A stretch of 64,000 bases of DNA from Variovorax brevis. Lineage in GTDB: Bacteria; Pseudomonadota; Gammaproteobacteria; Burkholderiales; Burkholderiaceae_C. Shown in pieces: positions 25,791 through 34,762 of this stretch; position 1 is the stretch's first letter, and each line of letters starts with the position of its first letter. Below the pieces are notes generated by a model. That model saw only the letters and a program-made list of their open reading frames with translations. It had not been told where the DNA came from and searched no databases. A program made the translations under genes and the position numbers. Location of the stretch: positions 434,001-498,000 of the forward strand of contig NZ_JASZYG010000006.1 of NCBI RefSeq assembly GCF_030317105.1, read 5' to 3'.

Positions 25791-27164
25791 TCAGGCCGTG
25801 GGCTCGGGCGTGATGGCGCCGGCTGCTGAGTCCGCGGCGACGCGAGGGGCCTTGGGCGTTCTCGTCTTCTTTGGCAGTGGGGTCTTGTCGCCGGTGACCT
25901 CGCGCCAACGAACTTCATCAAACGCTCGCTCCCATTTGGCGACTGCGATCGTGGCCAGGCCATTGCCGACCAGGTTGGTGATCGCTCGCGCCTCGTTGAG
26001 GAAGCGATCGACGCCCAGCAGCAGCACAAGTCCCGCAACGGGAATGGAGTGCATGCTGCCCAAGGTGGCTGCCAGCGTCACGAAGCCGGCACCGGCCACA
26101 CCGGCGGAGCCCTTCGATGTCAGCATGAGCACGCCCAGGATGACCAGTTGCTGCATCCAGCTGAGTTCCGTATTGGTGGCTTGTGCGACGAAGATGGCCC
26201 CGATGGTCAGGTAGATCGCCGTGCCGTCGGGGTTGAAGGTATAGCCCGCGGGCAGCACCATGCCAACGACCGTCTTCTCGCACCCGGCACGCTCGAGCTT
26301 GGACATCATCTGCGGCAGCACCGATTCGGTCGATGCGGTACCGAAGGTGATCAGGAGTTCGTCCCGTATGTAGCGCAGGTAGGAAAAGATCGAGATCCGG
26401 CAGATTCGCGCCACGGTGCCGAGCACCACGACGATGAACAGCACGCAGGTGCCATACACGGCGATGATCAGCTTGCCGTAGGAGGCCAGCGATCCCACGC
26501 CGTACTTGCCGATCGTGAACGCTATTGCGCCGAATGCACCGATCGGCGCGAGCACCATCACCATTTTCACGATGCCGAACAAGCCGTTGAGGAACAGGTC
26601 GATCATGTCGATGAAAGGCTTGGCACGCGGCCCCATCTTCGACAGCGCGGCGCCAAGCAGAACAGCAAAGAAGATGATCTGAAGCACGTTGCCATCCGCG
26701 AAAGATCCGACGATCGTTCTCGGGATGACATTCATGATGAAGTCCACGGCCCCAGCGTGCTGGGTTTCCGCAGCGCTGGTGTAGGCCGAGATGGCCTTGC
26801 CGTCGAGCGTCGCGGCATCGACGTTCATGCCGACGCCTGGCTTGAGGATGTTCACCACGAGCAGGCCGACCACCAGGGCGATGGTCGAAAGCACTTCAAA
26901 GTAGAGGAGTGCCTTGGCCCCTACCTTGCCGACCTCCTTCAGGTCGCCCATCCGGGCAATGCCTACGACGATGGTCCCGAAGATCACCGGCGCCAGCAGC
27001 ATCTTGATGAGCTTGATGAACCCGTCGCCGAGGGGCTTCATGTCGGCGCCCACGGTTGGATAGAAGTGGCCGAGCGCGACGCCGACCAGAATGCCGATGA
27101 GGACCTGGATGTACAACCGGCGAAGAAGTGGCACCTTCGCGGAAGAGGAAGCAGTGGGGGTCAT
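25791..27164 (-). CDS. dctA: C4-dicarboxylate:cation symporter, DctA-like
   Basis: The 457-residue protein is of the glutamate/dicarboxylate:cation symporter family. It has eight membrane helices and two re-entrant hairpins, with the conserved FGTASTESVLPQM (hairpin 1), GYTFNPDGTAIYLT (helix 7) and SKGSAGVAGAGFVTLAATL (hairpin 2). DctA members import succinate, fumarate, malate and sometimes tartrate-like acids. The C-terminal tail is basic and Pro-rich. AAGGAG precedes the ATG at 27164. A 196-bp gap with a terminator-like hairpin separates it from the Bug gene upstream, so it may have its own promoter. Confidence 0.92.
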   Translation of the reverse strand: MTPTASSSAKVPLLRRLYIQVLIGILVGVALGHFYPTVGADMKPLGDGFIKLIKMLLAPVIFGTIVVGIARMGDLKEVGKVGAKALLYFEVLSTIALVVGLLVVNILKPGVGMNVDAATLDGKAISAYTSAAETQHAGAVDFIMNVIPRTIVGSFADGNVLQIIFFAVLLGAALSKMGPRAKPFIDMIDLFLNGLFGIVKMVMVLAPIGAFGAIAFTIGKYGVGSLASYGKLIIAVYGTCVLFIVVVLGTVARICRISIFSYLRYIRDELLITFGTASTESVLPQMMSKLERAGCEKTVVGMVLPAGYTFNPDGTAIYLTIGAIFVAQATNTELSWMQQLVILGVLMLTSKGSAGVAGAGFVTLAATLGSMHSIPVAGLVLLLGVDRFLNEARAITNLVGNGLATIAVAKWERAFDEVRWREVTGDKTPLPKKTRTPKAPRVAADSAAGAITPEPTA

Positions 27165-27321
27165 GTTGTCTCCTTGAAGTGGCGCGTGCCGTCCACGGCA
27201 GTGCCACCGATGGCTGAATGTTTCGACCGGAAAGGTGTGAAGCGCAGCGCGCCTCATGGATGCCGACGACAAGGTCGTCAGCGTTGGCAGATCCGCCCCG
27301 CCTGCCGTGTCGCCTGGATGA

Positions 27322-27349
27322 AAGACGCGCGCTCTATCGGCGCGCTGTC
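27322..27349 (-). terminator. Terminator-like hairpin after the Bug gene
   Basis: Read on the minus strand, 12 nt after the Bug stop, GCGCGC arms pair around a 7-nt loop (outer GAC/GTC pairing with one bulge) and a short TTTC follows. It may end or attenuate the tarD-bug transcript before dctA. Confidence 0.4.
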
Positions 27350-27360
27350 GTTCTCCTGCT

Positions 27361-28338
27361 TCAGTCGGCGTATTCGCCCGCGTCCTTGATCACCTTCGAC
27401 CAGCGTGTCTTTTCGGCTTCGAGGTATTTCTTGTGGCCGGCCGGATCGAGACGCTCGTCGGTGACCACGGTGAGGCCGAGCGCCTCTTCACGCTTGATCA
27501 GGTCGGGGTCTTTCAATGCGACGCGCAACGCCGCATTGAGCTTGGCAAGCACCGCGGGCGGTGTGCCGCGCGGCGCGTACAAGCCGTGCCAGACCTGGAC
27601 GTTGAAGTCCTTCAACCCGGCTTCAGCCAAGGTCGGTGCATCCTTGAGCGCGGGCAACGAAAGCCGTTGCAGGCTGGTGACGCCGTAGACCTTCACCTTC
27701 TTGCCCTCGATCTGCGGCACCGCGTTGGTTGCCTGTTCGCACATCACATCGACCTGACCGCCGATGAGGTCCGTCATCGCCGGTGCGGTGCCTTTGTAGG
27801 GCACGGGCGTCATGGAGGTCTTCAGTGCGCTCTGGAACATCAGGCCGCACAGGTGCGACGCCGAACCCAACCCTGCGTTGGCGAGGTTCACCTTGCCGCC
27901 GTTTGCCGCAATCCACTGTCGCAGTTCCCCGAAGTTGCCTGCCGCCAGCGTCGGCTTGCCAATGAGCACCGAAGGCGCCTCGTTGATGAGCCCCAGCATC
28001 TCGAAGTCGTCCGGCACCTTGTAGGCCAGCTTGCGGTACAGCGCCGGCGCGGTCGCCATGCCGATGTGATGCACCAGCAGCGTGTAGCCATCCGGCGTCG
28101 CCCGCGCCACCTTGGCCGAGCCGATCGTCCCGCCCGCGCCGCCCGCGTTGTCCACGATCACGGTCTGGCCGAGGGGCTTGCGAAGCGCCTCGGCCAGGTC
28201 CCGGGCGATCTTGTCGCTGGGGCCGCCGGCCGCAAAAGGCACGACCAGCGTGACCGGCTTGTCGGGAAACTCCGCACAGGCCAGCGTGGCCGCCGCGAGC
28301 AGGGCGATACCGGCGCCGCAGCGCCAAGGATTGATCAT
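27361..28338 (-). CDS. Bug-family tripartite tricarboxylate transporter receptor
   Basis: The 325-residue periplasmic binding protein has a signal peptide (GIALLAAATLACA) and the Bug core: VTLVVPFAAGGPSDKIAR, VIVDNAGGAGG and TPDGYTLLVHH. Bug proteins bind carboxylic acids for TctAB-type membrane units or act as sensors. No tctA/tctB lies nearby, as is common for orphan Bug receptors. It is 28 bp downstream of the tartrate dehydratase gene, so a tartrate- or dicarboxylate-binding role is likely, by inference. Confidence 0.9.
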   Translation of the reverse strand: MINPWRCGAGIALLAAATLACAEFPDKPVTLVVPFAAGGPSDKIARDLAEALRKPLGQTVIVDNAGGAGGTIGSAKVARATPDGYTLLVHHIGMATAPALYRKLAYKVPDDFEMLGLINEAPSVLIGKPTLAAGNFGELRQWIAANGGKVNLANAGLGSASHLCGLMFQSALKTSMTPVPYKGTAPAMTDLIGGQVDVMCEQATNAVPQIEGKKVKVYGVTSLQRLSLPALKDAPTLAEAGLKDFNVQVWHGLYAPRGTPPAVLAKLNAALRVALKDPDLIKREEALGLTVVTDERLDPAGHKKYLEAEKTRWSKVIKDAGEYAD

Positions 28339-28366
28339 GGTCTTGTCTCCTCGGGGTTGCGGAGCG

Positions 28367-29533
28367 TCAGGCCGACAGCGCCTGCATCTCGCGATACAAG
28401 TCCGCCTTGCCCTCGAAGCCGATGCCGGGCAGGTCGGGCAGCGTCACGAAACTGTTCTCCACTTTCACGCCGTCCGGGAAGCCGCCAAAGGGCTGGAACA
28501 GGTCGGGGTAGGACTCGTTGCCGCCCAGGCCCAGGCCCGCGGCGATGTTCAGCGACATCTGGTGCCCACCGTGCGGGATGCAGCGGCTCGCCGACCAGCC
28601 ATGTTCCTTGAGCATGTCGAGCGTCTTCAGGTACTCCACCAGGCCATAGCTCAGCGCGCAGTCGAACTGCAGCCAGTCACGGTCGGGGCGCATGCCGCCA
28701 TAGCGGATCAGGTTGCGCGCGTCCTGCATCGAGAACAGGTCTTCGCCCGTGGCCATCGGGTTCTTGTAGAAGTTGCGCAGCGCGGCCTGCAGTTCGAAGT
28801 CCAGCGGGTCCCCCGGCTCCTCGTACCAGAAGAGGTCGTATTGCGACAGGGCCTTTGCATAGGCGATCGCGGTTTCGAGGTCGAAGCGGCCGTTGGCATC
28901 GACGCACAGCTTCTGGCCGTCCTGCAGCACTTCCATGATCGAGTCGATGCGGCGCAGGTCTTCGTCGAGCGAGGCGCCGCCGATCTTCTTCTTCACGACC
29001 GTGTAGCCGCGGTCGATGTAGCTGCGCATCTCGTCCTTGAGCTTGTTGTGGTCCTGGCCGGGGTAGTAGTAGCCACCAGCGGCGTAGACGAAGATCTTGC
29101 GGTTGGGCTTGCCGTCGCCGTAGCGGTCGGCCAGCAACTGGAAGAGCGGCTTGCCTTCGATCTTGGCGACCGCGTCCCACACCGCCATGTCGATGGTGCC
29201 AATGGCCACCGAGCGTTCACCGTGGCCGCCAGGCTTCTCGTTGGTGAACATCGTGTTCCAGATCTTGTGCGGGTCGAGGTTGTCGCCGGTGTCGTCCACC
29301 AGCGAGGTCGGATCTGCTTCCAGGATGCGGGGGATGAAGCGTTCGCGCATCAGCTTGCCCTGGCCATAGCGGCCGTTCGAGTTGAAACCGTAGCCGACCA
29401 CCGGCTTGCCGTCGCGGATCACGTCGGTGATCACGGCGACCAGGCTCAGGGTCATCTTGCTGAAGTCGATGTAGGCATTGCGGATGGGCGAGCTGATGGG
29501 GATGGTCTTTTCGCGGATTTCGACGATCTTCAT
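28367..29533 (-). CDS. tarD: D-tartrate dehydratase (enolase superfamily, TarD-like)
   Basis: The 388-residue protein is an enolase-superfamily member closely resembling Bradyrhizobium TarD, which converts D-tartrate to oxaloacetate. Likely catalytic residues are the lysines K181/K183 (VVKKKIGG). Metal ligands run D212 (CVDANGR), E238/E239 (WYEEPGD) and the ATGEDLF glutamate, with the His base in IPHGGHQ. Its N-terminal SSPIRNAYIDFSKMT matches the TarD capping domain. Its neighbours are a Bug receptor, dctA and malic enzyme downstream and a divergent LysR. The match to TarD is from memory of the sequence, not a search. Confidence 0.85.
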   Translation of the reverse strand: MKIVEIREKTIPISSPIRNAYIDFSKMTLSLVAVITDVIRDGKPVVGYGFNSNGRYGQGKLMRERFIPRILEADPTSLVDDTGDNLDPHKIWNTMFTNEKPGGHGERSVAIGTIDMAVWDAVAKIEGKPLFQLLADRYGDGKPNRKIFVYAAGGYYYPGQDHNKLKDEMRSYIDRGYTVVKKKIGGASLDEDLRRIDSIMEVLQDGQKLCVDANGRFDLETAIAYAKALSQYDLFWYEEPGDPLDFELQAALRNFYKNPMATGEDLFSMQDARNLIRYGGMRPDRDWLQFDCALSYGLVEYLKTLDMLKEHGWSASRCIPHGGHQMSLNIAAGLGLGGNESYPDLFQPFGGFPDGVKVENSFVTLPDLPGIGFEGKADLYREMQALSA

Positions 29534-29637
29534 GGTTGTCTCCAGGTGGGTTTAAATGGGAGACTGAATGGTCAGCGTTGCCGACTTTTTCGGCCAATGT
29601 TCAATTTCTCAACTTCCATGCGCTGGACGAACCGCAC

Positions 29638-30543
29638 ATGAACCTGATCTGGCTGGACGACTTCCTGGCGCTGGCGGCCACGGGAAACTTCTCGCGTGCG
29701 GCAGACGATCGCCACAGCTCCCAACCCGCGTTCAGCCGGCGCATTCGCGCGCTGGAAGAGTGGCTGGGCGCCGACCTGTTCGACCGCAGTTCGCAGCCGG
29801 CCACGCTCACGGAAGCCGGTGAGTGGTTTGTCGGTGTCGCGCAGGAATTGAATGCCAGGGTGGCACGCATTCCCGGCGACGCCAGGAAGGTCGCCGAAGC
29901 CAGCTCGGTCACCTTGCGCATCGCGTGCACCCATGCGCTTTCCATGACTTTCCTGCCGCGATGGATTCGAAGCCTCGAGTCCAGCATCACGCTGGGGCCG
30001 GTGCAGCTCATGTCGGACGTTCTCGAGCGCTGTGAGTCGCTGATGCTGCAGAGCAAGGTCCAGTTCGTATTGAGCCACGCGCATCCCCAGGCCCTTGGGG
30101 CCCTCGATGCACAGCCGTACCAGTCGTCGTGCATCGGCGAGGACGTGCTGATTGCGGTGTCCGCACCCGACCTCGGCAAGGCGGGCAACCCGCGCCATCA
30201 GCTCGCGCGCCAGGATGGGCCGGCCGTGCCGGTGCTTCTGTACACCGATGAGTCAGGACTGGGGCGGATCATGCGCGCGCTGGTCAGCCGCAGGTTGGAG
30301 GCCGTGCCGGTGCAGGTCGTCTTCACGGCGCATCTCGCCTCCGTGCTCCGGACGATGGCGCTCGACGGCAGGGGCATCGCGTGGCTGCCGCAGACGCTGG
30401 TGGAGGAAGACATCGCGCAGGGCCGGCTTGTGGCCGCCGCAAGCAACGATTGGAATGTCCCGCTTGAGATCCGCCTCTACCGCGACGGCGAGCTTTTGGG
30501 GAAGTCGGCCAACGCATTCTGGAACACCGCCATCGGGGCGTGA
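29638..30543 (+). CDS. LysR-family regulator of the tartrate cluster
   Basis: The 301-residue LysR regulator has an N-terminal winged helix (MNLIWLDDFLALAATGNFSR, then RRIRALEEWLGADLF) and the C-terminal effector-binding domain. It is divergent from the D-tartrate dehydratase gene, with a 104-bp gap holding both promoters. It is therefore the probable activator, with tartrate or a product as coinducer. The ATG at 29638 is the family start. Its 3' end meets the next LysR gene only 12 bp away. Confidence 0.93.
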   Translation: MNLIWLDDFLALAATGNFSRAADDRHSSQPAFSRRIRALEEWLGADLFDRSSQPATLTEAGEWFVGVAQELNARVARIPGDARKVAEASSVTLRIACTHALSMTFLPRWIRSLESSITLGPVQLMSDVLERCESLMLQSKVQFVLSHAHPQALGALDAQPYQSSCIGEDVLIAVSAPDLGKAGNPRHQLARQDGPAVPVLLYTDESGLGRIMRALVSRRLEAVPVQVVFTAHLASVLRTMALDGRGIAWLPQTLVEEDIAQGRLVAAASNDWNVPLEIRLYRDGELLGKSANAFWNTAIGA

Positions 30544-30555
30544 TTCCCCTGCGCC

Positions 30556-31485
30556 TCACCAACCCCAACCCGGGTCGCCGGAATCCCGATGCGCTTCAAA
30601 GCGCTTGAGCATGAAGTCGACGAACACACGCGTCTTGGCGGACATGTTGCCCTTGTTCGGAAAGAGCAGGTAGATGTCCGCGTTTGGCAGCGACCAGTCC
30701 GGCAACACGGGCCGCAGGCGACCCGATCGCAGATAGGGCGCCGCATCCCACAGGGAGCGCATGAGGATGCCGTGTCCCTCCAGCGCCCACGACAGCGCGC
30801 AGTCACCGTCATTGCTGCTCAGCGGTCCGCGCACTTTCACGGTCTCATGCCGGCTTCCTGAGCGCAGGTGCCAGGTGCCGTAGGTGTCGTCGCTCTCGCG
30901 GATGAAGAGGCAATGGTGCCGCTGCAGTTCGCCAGGCAGCGTCGGCTCGCCCGCGCGACGCAGGTACGCGGGCGCGGCGCACAGGATGCGCTTGTTGCGT
31001 GCCATGAGGCGTGCGGTCAGGCGCGCGTCGGGGAGTTCGCCGAACCGGATCGAGGCATCAAAGCCCTGCTCGACCAGGTTCACCGGCCGCTCGGTCAGGC
31101 TCAGCTGCACCTCGACCTCCGGGTAGGCGCGCGCGAATTTCGACAGCGCGGGCGCGACGTGGCGCCGGCCAAAACCCAGGGTCGCGCTCAGCTTGATCTG
31201 CCCGCGTGGAACGGCCTTGGCACCGGCCACCCGCCGTTCGAGTTCGTCCATCTCGGCCAGCACACGCGCGCCCTCGCTGACGTAGGTCTCGCCCTCGGGC
31301 GTGAGGCTGATGCGCCGTGTCGTGCGGTTGAGCAATCGCACGCCCAGGCGCGCCTCCAGGGCCGCCAGGCGCTTGCTGACGGAAGGTGGCGTGACGCCCA
31401 TCTGCTGCGCGGCGGCAGCGAGGGTTCCCAGCTTGATGACCAGCGTGAAGAACGCGAGATCGGAGAAGGTATCCAAGACGCCCAT
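30556..31485 (-). CDS. LysR-family regulator of the dehydratase cluster
   Basis: The 309-residue LysR regulator has the DNA-binding region near residues 1-60 (DLAFFTLVIKLGTLAAAAQ, GVTPPSVSKRLAALE) and RLLNRTTRRISLTPEG, as in many beta-proteobacterial paralogues. It is divergent from the LeuC-type gene and likely regulates it. I take the ATG at 31485: the alternative GTG at 31518 would add 11 residues across a palindrome (31501-31512) that looks like an operator. Confidence 0.9.
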   Translation of the reverse strand: MGVLDTFSDLAFFTLVIKLGTLAAAAQQMGVTPPSVSKRLAALEARLGVRLLNRTTRRISLTPEGETYVSEGARVLAEMDELERRVAGAKAVPRGQIKLSATLGFGRRHVAPALSKFARAYPEVEVQLSLTERPVNLVEQGFDASIRFGELPDARLTARLMARNKRILCAAPAYLRRAGEPTLPGELQRHHCLFIRESDDTYGTWHLRSGSRHETVKVRGPLSSNDGDCALSWALEGHGILMRSLWDAAPYLRSGRLRPVLPDWSLPNADIYLLFPNKGNMSAKTRVFVDFMLKRFEAHRDSGDPGWGW

Positions 31486-31500
31486 TCGTTCGTTGAAGGC

Positions 31501-31512
31501 AACTATGTAGTT
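31501..31512. promoter_or_regulatory. Candidate LysR site (AACTA-TG-TAGTT)
   Basis: A perfect 5-bp inverted repeat with a 2-bp centre lies 16 bp upstream of the chosen LysR start and 90 bp upstream of the LeuC-type gene. The position fits an autoregulatory LysR site. The 12-bp element is short, so it could occur by chance. Confidence 0.35.
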
Positions 31513-31601
31513 TCCCACGCGCTATTCATGTTGTCACGACCCATCAATAGACTTCACGCATCAACCCCACCGCCTCGGCCCCACTTCAAGGAGAGACCGC
31601 C

Positions 31602-33008
31602 ATGACGTCTCGAACCCTCTATCAAAAGCTCGTTGACTCGCACACCGTCACGCGGCTCGACGAACAGAACGTGCTCTTGTTCTGCGACCTCCACTTGATG
31701 AACGAGTACACCAGCCCCCAGGCGTTTGCGGGGCTGCATGAACAGGGCCGCGAAGTGTTGATGCCTGCGCAGAACGTCTCGACGGTGAGCCACGTCATTC
31801 CGACGCACCCGGTCGCGAACCGCATCATCCAGAACCCTGCCGCCGCCCTGCAGGCGAGCAACCTCAAGCGCAACTGCGTGCGCCATGGCATCCCGCTGTT
31901 CGACACCAACGACGCGCTCCAGGGCATCGAGCACATCATTGCGCCCGAGCACGGAATGATCCGGCCCGGCATGGTGGTGATCTGCGGCGACAGCCACACC
32001 ACGACCTACGGTGCGCTGGGAGCCTTGGGCTTCGGCATCGGCACCTCGGAGGTTGAGCATGTGCTCGCCACCCAGACGCTGGTCTATCGCACGGCCGATG
32101 ACATGCGGATCCGGGTCGACGGGCAACTGCCGATGGGCACGACCTCGAAGGACCTCATCCTCATGATCATCAGCCGCATCAGTGCGCAAGGCGCGCGGGG
32201 GCATGCGGTCGAGTTCTGCGGCAGCGCCATCAATACACTGTCGATCGAGGCGCGATTCACGCTGTGCAACATGACCGTCGAGGCCGGTGCGCGCGGCGCG
32301 CTCATTGCGCCTGACCAGGCGGCCATCGACTACGTGCTGGCGCGCGCGCCGGACATCAGCGGCGACATTCGCGAGCGCGCGCTGGCGCACTGGGCAACGC
32401 TTTACAGCGATGACGACGCTGTGTTCCACATCGAGCATCGCTTCGACGCCAGCGACGTGGCGCCTTATGTGACCTGGGGCACCAGCCCCGACCAGGCGAT
32501 TCCCATCACCGGCAACGTTCCCGCGCCGGAAGGCTCGCAGCGCCTCAGCACGGAGCAGGCCCTGCGCTACACCGGCCTCGAAGCGGGCATGTCGCTCGAA
32601 GGGCTGAAGGTGGACCACGTCTTCATCGGCTCGTGCACCAACGCGCGCATCGAGGACTTGCGGGCGGTGGCCAAGGTCGTCCAGGGGCGGCACGTGTCGC
32701 CGACGCTCAGGGCCATGGTGGTTCCCGGCTCAGGCGCGGTCAAGGTGCAGGCCGAAGCCGAGGGGATCGCGCAGATCCTCATAGACGCCGGCTTTGAATG
32801 GCGCCAGCCCGGCTGCTCGATGTGCCTGGCGATGAACGACGACATCCTTTCGCCGGGCCAGCGCTGCGCATCGACCACCAACCGCAACTTCGAAGGGCGC
32901 CAGGGACGCGGCGCCGTCACGCATCTCATGAGTCCCGCCATGGCCGCTGCTGCGGCCATCACCGGCCACATCACCGACGTGCGCCACATGGCCGTCGAAA
33001 CCCTCTGA
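31602..33008 (+). CDS. leuC: LeuC-type aconitase-superfamily dehydratase, large subunit
   Basis: The 468-residue protein has LeuC length and the 4Fe-4S cluster cysteines: one in IGSCTNARI and two in the GCSMCLAMN motif. GDSHTTTYGALGALGFGIGTSEVEHVLATQT is the substrate and nucleotide-independent core of the family. It would dehydrate/rehydrate a 2- or 3-hydroxy acid such as isopropylmalate, citramalate or a related diacid. Because it is paired with LeuD and a Bug receptor, not with leuB/leuA, and has its own LysR, it is probably a catabolic paralogue, not the leucine enzyme. AAGGAGA precedes the ATG. Confidence 0.85.
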   Translation: MTSRTLYQKLVDSHTVTRLDEQNVLLFCDLHLMNEYTSPQAFAGLHEQGREVLMPAQNVSTVSHVIPTHPVANRIIQNPAAALQASNLKRNCVRHGIPLFDTNDALQGIEHIIAPEHGMIRPGMVVICGDSHTTTYGALGALGFGIGTSEVEHVLATQTLVYRTADDMRIRVDGQLPMGTTSKDLILMIISRISAQGARGHAVEFCGSAINTLSIEARFTLCNMTVEAGARGALIAPDQAAIDYVLARAPDISGDIRERALAHWATLYSDDDAVFHIEHRFDASDVAPYVTWGTSPDQAIPITGNVPAPEGSQRLSTEQALRYTGLEAGMSLEGLKVDHVFIGSCTNARIEDLRAVAKVVQGRHVSPTLRAMVVPGSGAVKVQAEAEGIAQILIDAGFEWRQPGCSMCLAMNDDILSPGQRCASTTNRNFEGRQGRGAVTHLMSPAMAAAAAITGHITDVRHMAVETL

Positions 33009-33017
33009 AAGCGCCGC

Positions 33018-33668
33018 ATGACTGAACTTGCCCACCGTATCGAAGGCATCGCCGCCCCCATCGAGATTGCCAACCTCGACACCGACCAGATCATGCCCAA
33101 GCAGTTCCTGCACGGCATCGACAAGTCGGGGCTCGACAAGGGACTGTTGTGGGACCACCGCTTCACCGGCGACGGTGAAGTGAAGCCGGATTTCATCCTG
33201 AACAAGCCGGCGTATGCGGACACGCGCGTGCTCATCGCCGGCCCGAACTTCGGCTGCGGCTCGAGCCGGGAACATGCCGTGTGGGGACTGCAGCAATTCG
33301 GCGTGCAGGCGGTCATTGCGTCAGCGTACGGCGAGATCTTCTATTCGAACGCCATGAACAACCGCCTGCTGGCCGTCATGCTCGCTGAAGAGGAAGTGCA
33401 GGCGCTGCTCCGCGAATCGCGGCAAGGCGAGACGCCGTTGCAGGTGGCCATTGATGTGGACAGCATGACGGTCACGTCGCCGCAGCACCGCTTCGCGTTC
33501 ACCATGAGCGCGCGCCATCGCACGATGTTCCTGCAAGGGCTGGACATGATCGGCGCCTCCCTGAGCCACAAGGCCGGGATCGAGGCCTTCGCTTCGCGGC
33601 ACTGGGCAAAGCAGCCGTGGGTGAAGGACGTGGCGGGACGAACCAAGGCGCGTCTCGACGGGCGCTGA
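33018..33668 (+). CDS. leuD: LeuD-type dehydratase, small subunit
   Basis: The 216-residue protein is the swivelling small subunit of a LeuCD-type dehydratase. The conserved NLDTDQIMPKQFL (near residue 18), GPNFGCGSSREHAVW (near 74) and FYSNAMNNRLL are present, including the serine-arginine loop that completes the active site. It starts 10 bp after LeuC and is the obligate partner of it. The C-terminal region contains a phenylalanine-rich insertion before the end. The substrate is unresolved, as for LeuC. Confidence 0.87.
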   Translation: MTELAHRIEGIAAPIEIANLDTDQIMPKQFLHGIDKSGLDKGLLWDHRFTGDGEVKPDFILNKPAYADTRVLIAGPNFGCGSSREHAVWGLQQFGVQAVIASAYGEIFYSNAMNNRLLAVMLAEEEVQALLRESRQGETPLQVAIDVDSMTVTSPQHRFAFTMSARHRTMFLQGLDMIGASLSHKAGIEAFASRHWAKQPWVKDVAGRTKARLDGR

Positions 33669-33744
33669 AACCCGCCCACCACACATCCAAATACCCCGGC
33701 CTCTTCGCTGCTCACGCTTTTATCGACAACAGGAGACAAGACTC

Positions 33745-34722
33745 ATGCAACGCCGTCACGCACTTCTTTCGCTTGCGCTTTCCATCGGGGCAGCTTTCGC
33801 ATGCCAGGCGCAGGCCCAGACCCAAGCCTGGCCGCAACGGCCCATCAAGCTCATCGTGCCCTACGCGCCCGGCGGAAGCGCCGACATCGCAGCACGGCTT
33901 GTCACCGATGAATGGGCCAGGAAGCTCGGCGGCGTCATGGTGGTGGACAACCGGGCCGGAGCCGGTGGCAACTTGGGCGTGGATGCGGTTGCGAAAGCCG
34001 CGCCGGACGGCTACACCATCGGCCTGCAAACGGTCTCGCTGGCGATCAACCCTGCGCTGACGCCCAAGATGCCCTACGACACGCTGAAAGACCTGGCGCC
34101 GATCGGCATGGTCGCGAGCTCGCAGCACGTGCTGGTCGTGACGAACAACCTGCCGGCCAAGGACGTGAAGTCGCTGATTGCGCTGCTGAAGGCCGAGCCC
34201 GGCAAGCACAACTACGCCTCCGCGGGAGGCGGCAGCACCTTTCACATGGCAGCCGAACTGTTCAAGGCCAACGCGGAGGTTCCGCTGGTGCACATTCCCT
34301 ACCGTGGCGGTGGACCGGCACTGGTCGACACCATCGGCGGCCAGGTCAGCCTGAGCTTTCCCGTGCTGTCTGCGGCCTTGCCGCAAGTGCAAGGCGGCAA
34401 GCTGCGTGCGCTCGGCGTCACCGGCACCAAGCGCTCGCCCTTGATGCCCGACGTGCCGACGCTCGCTGAAGCCGGCCTGCCCAAGTACAGCTTCGAGACG
34501 TGGTTCATGGTTTTCGCACCCGCCGCCACCCCCAAGGCCATCATCGACAAGCTGAACGCCAGCCTGAACGAGGCGCTCGCCTCTCCCGCCGTCGCGGCGC
34601 GCATGACCAAGGAAGGCTTCGATCCGATTCCATCGACGCCCGAGCAGGCACGCGCCCGGCTTGAGAAAGAACTGCCGCAATGGGGCAAGCTGATCAAGGA
34701 GCGCGGGATCAAGGCGGATTGA
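33745..34722 (+). CDS. Bug-family TTT receptor
   Basis: The 325-residue periplasmic receptor has a signal peptide cut after AFACQAQAQ and Bug motifs: IKLIVPYAPGGSADIAAR, NRAGAGGNLG and APDGYTIGLQT. It lies 76 bp after the LeuD-type gene on the same strand, so it probably captures the acid that the dehydratase uses. No TctAB membrane subunits are nearby. It converges with the lipoprotein gene at 34763. Confidence 0.9.
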   Translation: MQRRHALLSLALSIGAAFACQAQAQTQAWPQRPIKLIVPYAPGGSADIAARLVTDEWARKLGGVMVVDNRAGAGGNLGVDAVAKAAPDGYTIGLQTVSLAINPALTPKMPYDTLKDLAPIGMVASSQHVLVVTNNLPAKDVKSLIALLKAEPGKHNYASAGGGSTFHMAAELFKANAEVPLVHIPYRGGGPALVDTIGGQVSLSFPVLSAALPQVQGGKLRALGVTGTKRSPLMPDVPTLAEAGLPKYSFETWFMVFAPAATPKAIIDKLNASLNEALASPAVAARMTKEGFDPIPSTPEQARARLEKELPQWGKLIKERGIKAD

Positions 34723-34762
34723 GTTCAACCGTCGTCAGCGCCGGAACGGGTCCTGAGCGAAG

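Noticed and set aside
31486..31518. Upstream GTG start for the LysR gene
   Set aside because: It would place coding sequence across a symmetric operator-like element and adds atypical residues before the family N-terminus.
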